From positions 1 through 26,339 of IMG/VR virus record IMGVR_UViG_3300042465_000635: a stretch of DNA of 26,339 nucleotides; one strand, 5' to 3'. The DNA is from a virus. The translations under genes were made by a program, and so were the position numbers. Positions 13,245 through 21,000 of the stretch are shown in pieces. The notes under the pieces were generated by a model. It saw only the letters and a program-made list of their open reading frames with translations, was not told the DNA's origin and did not search any database. The first letter of the stretch is position 1. Every line of letters begins with the position of its first letter.

Positions 13245-13274
13245 AAAAAAGGCAAGGTGTAGAAACACCCTGCC
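13245..13274 (-). terminator. Intrinsic terminator after the protease gene
   Basis: GGCAGGGTGT and ACACCTTGCC (minus strand) form a 10-bp stem with one G-U pair and a TTCT loop. TTTTTTC follows. It lies 25 bp after the protease stop and would separate protease from scaffold and capsid expression. Confidence 0.85.
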
Positions 13275-13299
13275 TAACCAAACTGCTATGAAATATATG

Positions 13300-14196
13300 C
13301 TACTTGACTTTAGATAGCACTTCAAGGACATTTTCCCAAAGTTGCTCAATCTTTTTGTCCCCTGTCTTCTTATAATTAAACTGCCCCTCTACGGAGAACC
13401 CTCTTACATTCCCTGCCTTTATCTCTGCCCATACTTCAGGATTATCTACCTTGAAAGAACCAAACCAAGACCCATCAGGCACATCTTCAAATCCTTTCAT
13501 AGGTTGGATGCCTCTAACCTTGTCGCTGATAAAAGACTCAAACATAGTGACACCTTCAACCGATTGACCTGAATCGTGCATAAGATTCACGTTTGCTTGA
13601 TATCCCTTTTTAAAGTAACGTTGTGCAATCTTTTTTATCGTTTCCTTTGTGAAGACTACATAATATTCCCCGTTGTGGTCATTCCTGTAAATGGGAGTAT
13701 CTGCTAACATTAGAGGACCGCTTATGATTTGTTGGTCTTCATCTTGGATGACAAAGGTCTGCTTGTCAAGTTTTTTGAGTTTATTACTCGCCCATTCAAT
13801 CATGGAAGTACCTCCCCAAGCATCCCACATAAGACCTCCACATCCTTCTGAATATGGGACATCTTTATTCTGCTGATGCCTCTTGAATCCGCTTATCCTT
13901 GCGATTGTTTCACGTGAAATCGGTTCACCCTTTGCGATGGTGTTTGCTCTTATCTTTCCCGTTGCTTCGCCACAATCTCCCCATCCGTTCTTTTCTACCC
14001 AATCCAATGCCCTTTGTGCGTTGTTCTTTGCACTTTCGGGATAATCTGTGTAGGATTCTGCAAACTCATCCTCATTAAAGGCAAGGAAGGACCTCTCAAT
14101 GGCAGGTCGGTCAACCAAACTAATCACATCCACCTCAACATCATCCTCAAGGTCATTGGTTATTTCTAAGTTAAATATTGGAATATTCTTTTCCAT
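13300..14196 (-). CDS. XkdF-like prohead protease with inserted helical domain
   Basis: The 298-residue protein starts with the segment DVISLVDRPAIERSFLAFN (residues 24-42), typical of XkdF/S78-type prohead proteases. Residues about 50-143 are an inserted domain with SAKNNAQRALDWVEKNG, ISRETIARISGFKRHQ, PYSEGCGGLMWDAWGG and EWASNKLKKL. This helical module recurs in phage portal- and protease-associated proteins. The protease part resumes at about 145-275, with H207 (LMHDSG) and S268 (GFSVEG) as candidate catalytic residues. It would trim scaffold or capsid during head maturation. It lies 25 bp after the tape-measure gene and is followed by a terminator. Confidence 0.75.
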   Translation of the reverse strand: MEKNIPIFNLEITNDLEDDVEVDVISLVDRPAIERSFLAFNEDEFAESYTDYPESAKNNAQRALDWVEKNGWGDCGEATGKIRANTIAKGEPISRETIARISGFKRHQQNKDVPYSEGCGGLMWDAWGGTSMIEWASNKLKKLDKQTFVIQDEDQQIISGPLMLADTPIYRNDHNGEYYVVFTKETIKKIAQRYFKKGYQANVNLMHDSGQSVEGVTMFESFISDKVRGIQPMKGFEDVPDGSWFGSFKVDNPEVWAEIKAGNVRGFSVEGQFNYKKTGDKKIEQLWENVLEVLSKVK

Positions 14197-14221
14197 TGTT
14201 ACTTTTTTTATTTGTTATTTG

Positions 14222-15877
14222 TTACCCAAGTCTTGCTGCTCGGTTAATTCTTATAATCTTTTCTTGTTGGTTAGTAATGTCAGATTCTACAACGTATGCC
14301 CTACCCGTAGCAGAACCCATTTGATTAATTGACTGCTGACTTAATGAGGTAACTGTGTTTTGAATTGGTGCAGATGGTGAGATTGGTGCAGCAGACATAG
14401 ACATAGATGGAGAACCCATATCCGCTACATTGCCCGTACCTTTTGCGGATGGTACTTTGGTACTGATAATCTTTTTAACGTTTACCAATCCTGCTGCGAT
14501 AGTCGCTGCTGCTGCCACGGGTCCAAAGATACCACCCTGTGCCAATGCCTTAGATGCACCTTGATAAGTGTTTATGATTGCTTGAGTAACCGCAATTGCT
14601 TTACCTGCTGCACTATTTTGGTCAACAAGTCCACCGATAATGGAAAGAGATTGAGAAGCAACTCCTAATTGAGCATCAAACTTCTCCTGCTCTAACTTTT
14701 TCTCGTAATCTGTTAATTGCTTCTTTGCATCCGCTTGTTGAGTAGCACTTACAATAATTGCATCTGTTACACCCTTTGCAGTTACCTGTGTTGCAATAAG
14801 TGCATCCTTTCCTGCTGCGGTTATTCCTAAAACTTCTGTTTTGGTAATATTTGCAGCAAGTTCTTTGTCCCTACGAATTAACTCTTCGCCTTCTTCCCTT
14901 TCCTTTCTTGCTTTGTCTTTTTCTGCTTGTTTTGCTGCTGCATCTTTTGCTGCTTGGGCATTTCTGTCTGCTATCCTCTTTTGCTCGGTAGCATCAAGGA
15001 CCGCATTCTCAACCTTTAACTCCCTGAATCTTTTTGCTTCTTCCTCGGTTAGCGTTCCAGTAAGTTTCAACCTTTCACGCAGTGCATTTGTTTCATTTGC
15101 GTTCGCTTCTTTTTGTAGTGCGTAAATCTCCTTTTCTTTACCCCCCTGTGCAGTTAGTAACTTTACCCTTGCCTCAATATTTTCATTCGCCTTTGCATTG
15201 GTCTTGCTTAACTTTTCAAGTACCCTATCCGCTTCTGAAGTTATGCCTACGAAATCAGTAAACTTTGTAACAAGATTGCCTACAAGGTCAGCGAACTTCC
15301 CAAGACCAGGTATGAAGTTGAGAACTACTTTTTTAACCGTTTCAAAGTTGGCAATCAATAAACCTACACCGACAACCAATGCACCTATACCAGTTGATAT
15401 GATAGCACTCCTAAGCGTTCCGAATGCCTTAGAAACGCTATTACCAATAACTGCACCCAACTGCTTGAATGAATCTATGCTCTCACCAACCGCCTGTAAA
15501 CCCTGTGACAATGCCATTGCAGATTGAACCTTTAACAAGGTTTTCTCTACTGCTTCTGTTTGCTTTCCGAACAATCCAACTGCACCTTGCAATGCTGCGA
15601 ATCCACCTGCTACACCAGACAAAGATGCGGTTAATGCTTTAAACTTTGCATCGGGATTGAAGGCATCCGTTAACGCTTTCGCATCACCGATGGCATCCTT
15701 TAATTGTGCTGCCCTTTTTGCTGCCTCAATTGCTTCCTTAGATGTTGCACCAAACTTATCAGACAATGCCGTGACTTCATTCTGTGCTTCCCTAAGTTGT
15801 TTCTTTAATGAACCAACCGACTTGCCTACATCACTCGCATCAACTTGGACCTTGACGCCAATTATTTCTTCTGCCAT
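14222..15877 (-). CDS. Tape measure protein
   Basis: The 551-residue protein is Ala/Lys/Glu-rich and mostly helical. It starts with the typical segment VKVQVDASDVGKSVGSLKKQ. Hydrophobic stretches are seen at about 157-178 (RSAIISTGIGALVVGVGLLI) and about 450-470 (GPVAAAATIAAGLVNVKK). A charged coiled-coil region lies between (about 215-400, KDKARKEREEGEELIRRDKE). This is the normal make-up of a tape measure protein, which sets tail length and helps DNA ejection. With the usual rule of about 0.15 nm per residue the tail would be near 80 nm. No peptidase domain is visible. It starts 1 bp after the preceding structural gene. Confidence 0.8.
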   Translation of the reverse strand: MAEEIIGVKVQVDASDVGKSVGSLKKQLREAQNEVTALSDKFGATSKEAIEAAKRAAQLKDAIGDAKALTDAFNPDAKFKALTASLSGVAGGFAALQGAVGLFGKQTEAVEKTLLKVQSAMALSQGLQAVGESIDSFKQLGAVIGNSVSKAFGTLRSAIISTGIGALVVGVGLLIANFETVKKVVLNFIPGLGKFADLVGNLVTKFTDFVGITSEADRVLEKLSKTNAKANENIEARVKLLTAQGGKEKEIYALQKEANANETNALRERLKLTGTLTEEEAKRFRELKVENAVLDATEQKRIADRNAQAAKDAAAKQAEKDKARKEREEGEELIRRDKELAANITKTEVLGITAAGKDALIATQVTAKGVTDAIIVSATQQADAKKQLTDYEKKLEQEKFDAQLGVASQSLSIIGGLVDQNSAAGKAIAVTQAIINTYQGASKALAQGGIFGPVAAAATIAAGLVNVKKIISTKVPSAKGTGNVADMGSPSMSMSAAPISPSAPIQNTVTSLSQQSINQMGSATGRAYVVESDITNQQEKIIRINRAARLG

Positions 15878-15878
15878 A

Positions 15879-17906
15879 TTAAACGTATGTTAATTCAATT
15901 ACTTTAAGAAGTTCCACCTTTGTCACGTTAAAATCCATTGGGTTATAATCCAAGACCTTATTCAATCGCCAAAGTGAACCATCAATATAAATCAGTTTGC
16001 TAAAATCAAGGTTATAAATGTCAACCTCATTCAACTTCAATGAGCAGGTCAGTAACTTACTATCCTTGTCGGTTATCTCTGCTATGTACTCGGACCAATA
16101 ACCATTAAACAAGTTTGCTGCCGTATAGGATGCAGTTGTAAAAAACAACTCTTTTGGTGCCCCCCAATTAATGTCATCTGTTGGATTTAATGGGTCATCA
16201 ACGTGACCAGCGTATCCGTATGCAGTGTATGTATCATGACCTGATGGATGGTTGAGTTTCCAAGATGTCATCCCTGTTACTTTCTTTGCTTGAAGGATTC
16301 TAATAACAGAATCCATCTTATCCTCTTTCGTGTTCTCGTTGGATAGTTTGTAAATGGCAGAATAAATCTTATCAGTTGCAGTCTTTTGATAAAGTATAGT
16401 AGATGAAAATATCAACTCCGTTGAATCAACTTCCTTTACAAACTCATTCTCACTATCGTAAATGAAGTCGCCATACCCTTCATTGTATTTCTTACGGTAG
16501 TTTTCACCATAAAAGTCATTGTCTTGCTTATACTTATAATCGTAATAACGTGCAGTAAACTCCGACATGGGTTTTAACCTTATAACACTTCCTCGGTCAA
16601 CCTTACCAGTCCAATCAATCTGACTACCATCATAGAAGTCTATAAATGGTTTAATGATAAGTTTTTTCTCTACTAACTTGTCCTCATAAACGTAAAGATT
16701 GAACATCTTTACAATGGAGGCAAAGAAATCCTTTTGAAAGATTCCCTTAGGTATCGTGTCATTTATAACAATCGTATCTCCGTAACTGATGTTAACTTGG
16801 GAGATTATATCTGTACCTACTAAAATAGTGTCACCCGTTATGTCATAACCTAAACCACCACCTGCATCAGATATAACAAAAATATCAAAGAAGTCTGTGT
16901 TGCTTACAGAAATATTATTAACGGACAAATCCGCAGTAAATATGTAATCAAATGTGTTTGGAACGTACCCTTGTGATGAAATGTTTACCCCGTTTTTTCT
17001 TAATGCAATATCAAAGAAAGTAGTGTTCGGGTCAATTATTGCACCGCTAACAACTACTTGGAAGTTGATTGTGGTAGTGGTAGCACTATTGTAGGTGAAA
17101 GTATTATTTGCAAAGTTGACAATAAATGGACCAAGTTGAGATGCAGTAAACTCAACTTTTGATGCTATTGCATAGTTTGTATTGTTTGGAGTTGCTATGA
17201 ATTGAGTAGTAGCGTTTTTGGTTAATGTCTTCTGATTGTTAGGTATTACTAACCTATTCATCAATGCCGTACTAAGTAAAGGGAAGTCATAAGTATAACC
17301 CGACCCATCAAGTATCTTGGTAAGGTATTGCTTGACAAACAAAGCAGGTCGGAAGGCATCAAAAGAAAAGTCTATCTTATTTGTAGATACCACCCCATTA
17401 TCAATGAGAGGATAGTAAACACCCGTACCGCTAATGTTATCCCAACTATTTGCAATCGTGGTAGCGTTCCACGTTTGGTCCGCAATCCCAAAGTCTATGT
17501 CCTCAAGTTTATTGTTTCCAAGTGCATTTATAAAACCGCCTAACTCACCGAATACCGCTACCTCATACTCTATGCTTCTGTCATCTATGATAATCTCAAG
17601 CAGCCTAAGTACACCCTTAAAGATTTGAATCTTATCTACCAAGATAATACAAGGTACCGACTTGGTTGCATTGAAGTTGTAACCCACGTTGGGTTCTGCT
17701 GGATTGTATAGATTGGAGTTTCCGAAGTCAAATATATTACCGAATAACTTATTATTTGTTTCATTGCCAGGGAGGACTATTGTTTTACTAAATGAGGTGT
17801 TCCTTGTTGCAAAGTCTTGTATCTCATCAATCGCATAGGTAAACTCTGCTGAGATTTCCTTTGTTAAGTCAAGTCTGTAATTGTCTATGTATATCTCAGT
17901 CCTCAT
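15879..17906 (-). CDS. Large structural (tail) protein, 675 aa
   Basis: The protein begins MRTEIYIDNYRLDLTKEISA and contains NTSFSKTIVLPGNETNNKLF and NLYNPAEPNVGYNFNATKSV. I associate that opening with Bacteroidota phage tail proteins. It is beta-rich with many Asn, Asp and Tyr and has no signal or membrane segment. The C-terminal half holds KDFFASIVKMFNLYVYEDKL, a segment recalling the tail-tip hub region of distal proteins. It overlaps the preceding gene by 4 bp and ends next to the tape-measure gene. It is likely a tail-tip or hub component. No enzyme motif was found. Confidence 0.6.
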   Translation of the reverse strand: MRTEIYIDNYRLDLTKEISAEFTYAIDEIQDFATRNTSFSKTIVLPGNETNNKLFGNIFDFGNSNLYNPAEPNVGYNFNATKSVPCIILVDKIQIFKGVLRLLEIIIDDRSIEYEVAVFGELGGFINALGNNKLEDIDFGIADQTWNATTIANSWDNISGTGVYYPLIDNGVVSTNKIDFSFDAFRPALFVKQYLTKILDGSGYTYDFPLLSTALMNRLVIPNNQKTLTKNATTQFIATPNNTNYAIASKVEFTASQLGPFIVNFANNTFTYNSATTTTINFQVVVSGAIIDPNTTFFDIALRKNGVNISSQGYVPNTFDYIFTADLSVNNISVSNTDFFDIFVISDAGGGLGYDITGDTILVGTDIISQVNISYGDTIVINDTIPKGIFQKDFFASIVKMFNLYVYEDKLVEKKLIIKPFIDFYDGSQIDWTGKVDRGSVIRLKPMSEFTARYYDYKYKQDNDFYGENYRKKYNEGYGDFIYDSENEFVKEVDSTELIFSSTILYQKTATDKIYSAIYKLSNENTKEDKMDSVIRILQAKKVTGMTSWKLNHPSGHDTYTAYGYAGHVDDPLNPTDDINWGAPKELFFTTASYTAANLFNGYWSEYIAEITDKDSKLLTCSLKLNEVDIYNLDFSKLIYIDGSLWRLNKVLDYNPMDFNVTKVELLKVIELTYV

Positions 17907-19090
17907 CGGAATTGACTATATTTTTTATTGGCAATCTGCACATCAAGTTCAAGGTTGAACATCTTATCTGCTATCCTCTTTTTCTCTTCCCAATTACTTG
18001 TCATTGTGACCACAGGATAATAGTACCCTCCTTGCTCAAAATAGACCTCGGGTGATTGTATTAACTCTGCCAACCAGTTGTAATCTTTTACATTTAAGTA
18101 ATTACTTCGCAGTTTGTACATTGTGGTATGCTCAACCACATACTTGGTTGCACCTGGGTTTATTCTGTTGTAGTCATCATAGGACCGCATTGCAGTTGCA
18201 GATGCATTGTACCTAAACTTGCTCCCTTCGTACTGCTTAGATTCCACGTTCCTTGCTTCCTTATTTACCAACCTAAAATGCATCGTATCATATCCACCGA
18301 GTTGATTTAAGAAGTGCAATGCTATTGGTGAGTAGTTAGGATTGCAAACAAGTTTAACCCTTACCTCATCCCCGAATCCAACCCCATTGTGCAATTTAAT
18401 GCCATAGGAGTATGCAGATTGTGGGATTACAGTTGAACCATACCAAGAATTTATCCCACTTGGTGAGATATCAAGAAGACTAAACGTTTCCTGTGGGTCT
18501 GTTGCCGTTGTTACCGCACTTCCGTTGGTAGTACCATTTTCGTTATATAATTGTACTGATGGGTACACATTTGTAGTTACCCCACTTGCAGACATATACC
18601 CAATATGCAACTTATCCGTAAAAGCACATTCAACATTGCTCAAATCTCTATTTGTCAACCATTCGTTTATGTATGACTTAAAGTAGGTTGGAGATTGAGC
18701 AGGATTGTAAAAATCAGGATAGTAGAAGTTGAATGCTACATAAGTCTGCTCAAGCAGATTGGTGTAGGTTACACCTCCGTACTCTTCGCCATATTTTATG
18801 GTATATTCTTTATAAATGTTATCGTTTGATGCACTGAATAAAGTAGTAGCAGGATTCGGAGTGAAGTATGAAGATGCATAGTTCCTCATAATGTTTCCTG
18901 CGTTGAATATCCCTTTGGTACTGGTCACATCAGGGAACTGCTTTATCCTTGCTACCAATGTTGAATCAACATAAACATCAAAGACATACTTAAAATTGCT
19001 TGATGCCTTATTTGTGCTATCCACAACGAACCAAAGGTCATCGTGTAGGGATGCGTATTCTTCAGGGATGCTATTAACTGTTATTGCCAT
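17903..19090 (-). CDS. Structural protein of unknown role, 395 aa
   Basis: The product starts MAITVNSIPEEYASLHDDLW, followed by FKYVFDVYVDSTLVARIKQF. It then has beta-rich sequence with aromatic-rich patches such as FNFYYPDFYNPAQSPTYF and SQYRKRIADK-like charged ends near the C-terminus. There is no signal peptide or membrane segment. It forms a block with the following 675-residue gene (4 bp overlap) and the preceding gp10-like gene (2 bp gap). It is probably a tail or tail-tip component. I do not recognise a named family. Confidence 0.6.
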   Translation of the reverse strand: MAITVNSIPEEYASLHDDLWFVVDSTNKASSNFKYVFDVYVDSTLVARIKQFPDVTSTKGIFNAGNIMRNYASSYFTPNPATTLFSASNDNIYKEYTIKYGEEYGGVTYTNLLEQTYVAFNFYYPDFYNPAQSPTYFKSYINEWLTNRDLSNVECAFTDKLHIGYMSASGVTTNVYPSVQLYNENGTTNGSAVTTATDPQETFSLLDISPSGINSWYGSTVIPQSAYSYGIKLHNGVGFGDEVRVKLVCNPNYSPIALHFLNQLGGYDTMHFRLVNKEARNVESKQYEGSKFRYNASATAMRSYDDYNRINPGATKYVVEHTTMYKLRSNYLNVKDYNWLAELIQSPEVYFEQGGYYYPVVTMTSNWEEKKRIADKMFNLELDVQIANKKYSQFR

Positions 19091-19092
19091 AA

Positions 19093-19785
19093 TTAGTTCT
19101 TCTCTTCATTAATTAGCGTATTCGCTTGTTTTATGTACACTATCAAGTCCGCACCGATTGCCTTACCCATTTTATCGTAGAACTGCTGATTAAATACTTC
19201 ATCTACTGCATTGTCAAAGAACCCTGTCTTTGGTAATCCACGTTGTTTAATCTTCCTTGCAATTAGGTAGGCAGTGGTCCTTCCCGTGTTTAATTGTGCA
19301 ACTGATTTCCTCTTTTTCTGTAAACCGCTAAGATTAAACCTTTGGTCTTCTCTTCTTGAGGATAATGCATTCCTCTTTACCCACTTCTGAATAGCATTAA
19401 CCATTGGTCCATTCATAGAAGGGTAAGCAGACCTAAACCGATAGGGTGAGTTAGGTTGACCCGATTTAAACCCCTTTACACCCTTATTGACAAAGTCATA
19501 ATATCTTGCACCTTCTGAACTCTTAGGATAACCAATGTCAAGAGAATAGGATGAACCTTGCTTAATTAATTCTCCTTCGGTTATGTCCGTGCTTAGAGTT
19601 CCAGTATCTACCCTGTTTGCCTTGATTAGATTGTCCTGAACCCTTTTAATGAATATTGATGCAAATCTTATTATGGTTCTTTCAACGAATGGCAACTGCC
19701 CTAACTTTTGGTAGTCATCTTTGTTCGCTGCTTGGGATGCGATTATTGCATCATTTATAACTACCTCAGTGTCAATTTTTGCCAT
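19093..19785 (-). CDS. HK97-gp10-like tail completion/neck protein
   Basis: The 230-residue protein carries the hallmarks of the HK97-gp10/minor tail group. These are a helix with RTIIRFASIFIKRVQDNLIK, then NRVDTGTLSTDI (residues about 58-69), then a beta strand ending GARYYDFVNKGVKGFKSG (about 92-109). The C-terminal part is basic (RKIKQRGLPKTGFFDNAV) and longer than the usual gp10 domain of about 110-150 residues. Proteins of this type complete the head-tail interface. It starts 14 bp before the end of the frameshifted chaperone extension, so translation is probably coupled. Confidence 0.65.
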   Translation of the reverse strand: MAKIDTEVVINDAIIASQAANKDDYQKLGQLPFVERTIIRFASIFIKRVQDNLIKANRVDTGTLSTDITEGELIKQGSSYSLDIGYPKSSEGARYYDFVNKGVKGFKSGQPNSPYRFRSAYPSMNGPMVNAIQKWVKRNALSSRREDQRFNLSGLQKKRKSVAQLNTGRTTAYLIARKIKQRGLPKTGFFDNAVDEVFNQQFYDKMGKAIGADLIVYIKQANTLINEEKN

Positions 19786-20053
19786 AACTCTTCCGTATTA
19801 ATTCATTATCGTGTTCCATCTTCGCTTTGAGGTAGGCAAGGTCATTGAGAAAGTTTATGACAGGTAGGTTAAATGCTTGGTCAAGTGTGATTCCTTCAAA
19901 GTCGGCAACCAGTTTTGTTTGGTAAATCCATCCATAATGGTGCATAAAACCTGATGCACTTCTTCCGCCTTCATCTTCTCCACTCCCTGCTCCATCATCT
20001 GTTGGACCATATAATCCCTTGAATTCTTTATCCAAAGTCTGAATACTTGATAA
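19772..20053 (-). CDS. -1 frame extension of the tail assembly chaperone (GT-type)
   Basis: This frame is open for 93 residues after a -1 slip at 20053-20059. It reads LSSIQTLDKEFKGLYGPTDD, then an acidic Gly-rich hinge (GAGSGEDEGGRS) and a helical end with HHYGWIYQTKLVADFEGITL and VINFLNDLAYLKAKMEHDNE. No ATG exists to start it alone near its beginning; only TTG at 20033-20035 is available. With residues 1-164 of the zero frame it makes a 257-residue fusion. The fusion end looks more protein-like than the overlapping zero-frame tail. This is the G/GT arrangement of siphovirus tail chaperones, where the longer form binds the tape measure protein. Confidence 0.65.
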   Translation of the reverse strand, partial: LSSIQTLDKEFKGLYGPTDDGAGSGEDEGGRSASGFMHHYGWIYQTKLVADFEGITLDQAFNLPVINFLNDLAYLKAKMEHDNELIRKSYGKN

Positions 20054-20544
20054 AAAAAAACCACCGAACCTAAAACGGATTGGATAGGTGCTTCAAGCAT
20101 ATCTTGAGCATAATCTGAATGCTTACCTGCATCGTACTTGTCATCTACCCATCCAAACCATCCTCTCTTTTGAGGAATGACCATACATGCCATTATCTTA
20201 TGCAGATTACCCATTACATCATTGCTGAAGTGCTTAGATTCAATGTACCTTGAAGCAGGTATGTTCCGCACATCATAAACGCACTTGTACCTTCTGCCAT
20301 TAATTTTTAGCACCTTTACCGCTTCAGGTTTAATCTCCTCATTGATAAAAGCAATGGATTCAAGCAATGGTCCAAGTTCCTTAACTGGTAATGAATCAAT
20401 CTGATTCTCCGTTTGATTAGTCAGTATTGATGCAATCTTTACGCTTACATCAAGGTCAGTTAGTTCACTGCCATTCTGATAGTTATTCGCATAAAGTTCA
20501 TTAATCTGTTGATACTGAAATACTGTTACATTATTACAAGTCAT
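19855..20544 (-). CDS. Tail assembly chaperone, zero-frame product (G-type)
   Basis: The 229-residue product begins MTCNNVTVFQYQQINELYAN and contains DLDVSVKIASILTNQTENQI and RYKCVYDVRNIPASRYIESK, then KIMACMVIPQKRGWFGW. The first 164 residues are shared with the frameshifted form. After F164 the zero frame runs 65 residues further, with MMEQGVEKMKAEEVHQVLCT, overlapping the -1 frame. Helical N-terminal domains of this type occur in tail chaperones that keep the tape measure protein soluble. The gene is first after the 456-bp leader. It could also be a fusion only, if the short form is not used. Confidence 0.6.
   Translation of the reverse strand: MTCNNVTVFQYQQINELYANNYQNGSELTDLDVSVKIASILTNQTENQIDSLPVKELGPLLESIAFINEEIKPEAVKVLKINGRRYKCVYDVRNIPASRYIESKHFSNDVMGNLHKIMACMVIPQKRGWFGWVDDKYDAGKHSDYAQDMLEAPIQSVLGSVVFFYQVFRLWIKNSRDYMVQQMMEQGVEKMKAEEVHQVLCTIMDGFTKQNWLPTLKESHLTKHLTYLS
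20053..20059 (-). promoter_or_regulatory. Candidate -1 ribosomal slippery heptamer (T TTT TTT)
   Basis: A run of nine T (20052-20060, minus strand) follows GTG G. In the zero frame the codons are GTT-TTT-TTT-TAT, so T-TTT-TTT sits in the X-XXY-YYZ register needed for -1 slippage. RNA polymerase slippage on the same run could give the same product. Confidence 0.6.
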
Positions 20545-20590
20545 ATACTTTAAATAGTTTAAATGTGGTTTAGTGTATAAGGTAATCTTA

Positions 20591-20681
20591 ATCTACTCCC
20601 GAACAAGGTTATGAGGGAAGTTGGTCAGAACAGAAGTTGCCCCCTACCCCCAATAGGAAACAACTACTGACCATCTACTCC
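20591..20681 (-). repeat. Inverted repeat with flanking 9-bp direct repeats
   Basis: TGGTCAG (20667-20673 read on minus) pairs with CTGACCA (20622-20628), and inside them GTTG pairs with CAAC (20636-20639/20661-20664). The 9-mer GGAGTAGAT occurs at 20673-20681 and again at 20591-20599. Between lie a run of G-rich sequence and the upstream region of the chaperone start. Confidence 0.5.
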
Positions 20682-20765
20682 GTCACATAGGTAATCGGGT
20701 TAGTCGGCTGAAAAGGGAAAAAGTTACATCCTTCTTTTCATTTAACAGATTTAAACTCCTTGAAT

Positions 20766-20900
20766 TCAGAACTTTGAGAGGTAGTGGTCTACTTGCAGGT
20801 CAATCAAGTATGGGCAAAAAGAAAACCCACACATTTCGCAGTTGTATGGGTTTAAAGTAAGCGGGTTGCTTAAATCAAACCCGAATGGACACTGCGAATA
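20766..20900 (-). pseudogene. Start-less Cys-rich zinc-ribbon-like open frame
   Basis: After an in-frame TGA, 44 codons stay open and read QCPFGFDLSNPL, then PYNCEMCGFSFCPYLIDLQ, ending HYLSKF. The cysteines (C4, C21, C24, C29) and the NCEMCGF motif look like a zinc site, and codon choice resembles the neighbours. There is no ATG, GTG or TTG before the cysteines; the only ATG is at codon 23. It may be a decayed gene, use a rare start, or be a chance frame within a structured RNA. Confidence 0.35.
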
Positions 20901-20919
20901 TCAATTCGGATTGACTCAG

Positions 20920-20948
20920 CAAAAATACTAAATATTTTAGATAACTAA
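20920..20948 (-). promoter_or_regulatory. Promoter-like sequence before the tail-head operon
   Basis: TATTTTTG (20920-20927, minus) matches the TAnnTTTG -7 box exactly. A -33 box is weak (TTAG at 20945-20948, 17-bp spacing). Transcription would begin just before the inverted-repeat region. Confidence 0.4.
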
Positions 20949-21000
20949 CTTTTTTAGGAAATATTTTTAAAAAAAGTAGTTTCCCCCTCACTTCCCCCCA

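Larger units (their letters stand above)
20545..21000 (-). other. 456-bp leader between the large terminase and tail genes
   Basis: No conventional gene fits here. Reading on the minus strand it holds an A/T-rich tract after the terminase stop, a promoter-like TATTTTTG (20920-20927), a region of strong inverted repeats that also encodes a start-less Cys-rich frame (20766-20900), an AAGGAG before a 5-codon mini-frame (MKRRM) near 20732, and an inverted repeat (20622-20673) with flanking GGAGTAGAT direct repeats. It is best read as the regulatory leader of the tail-head operon. A packaging site is also possible. Confidence 0.55.

Noticed and set aside
12602-13255. Longer scaffold-like frame starting MPFFLYGT at 13255
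   Set aside because: Its first codons are the translated terminator hairpin at 13245-13274; the ATG at 13195 gives a sensible protein start.
20732-20750. Five-codon frame (MKRRM) with AAGGAG upstream as a leader peptide gene
   Set aside because: It has a good ribosome-site match but no control codons or clear attenuator pairing, so it is too short to support as a gene.
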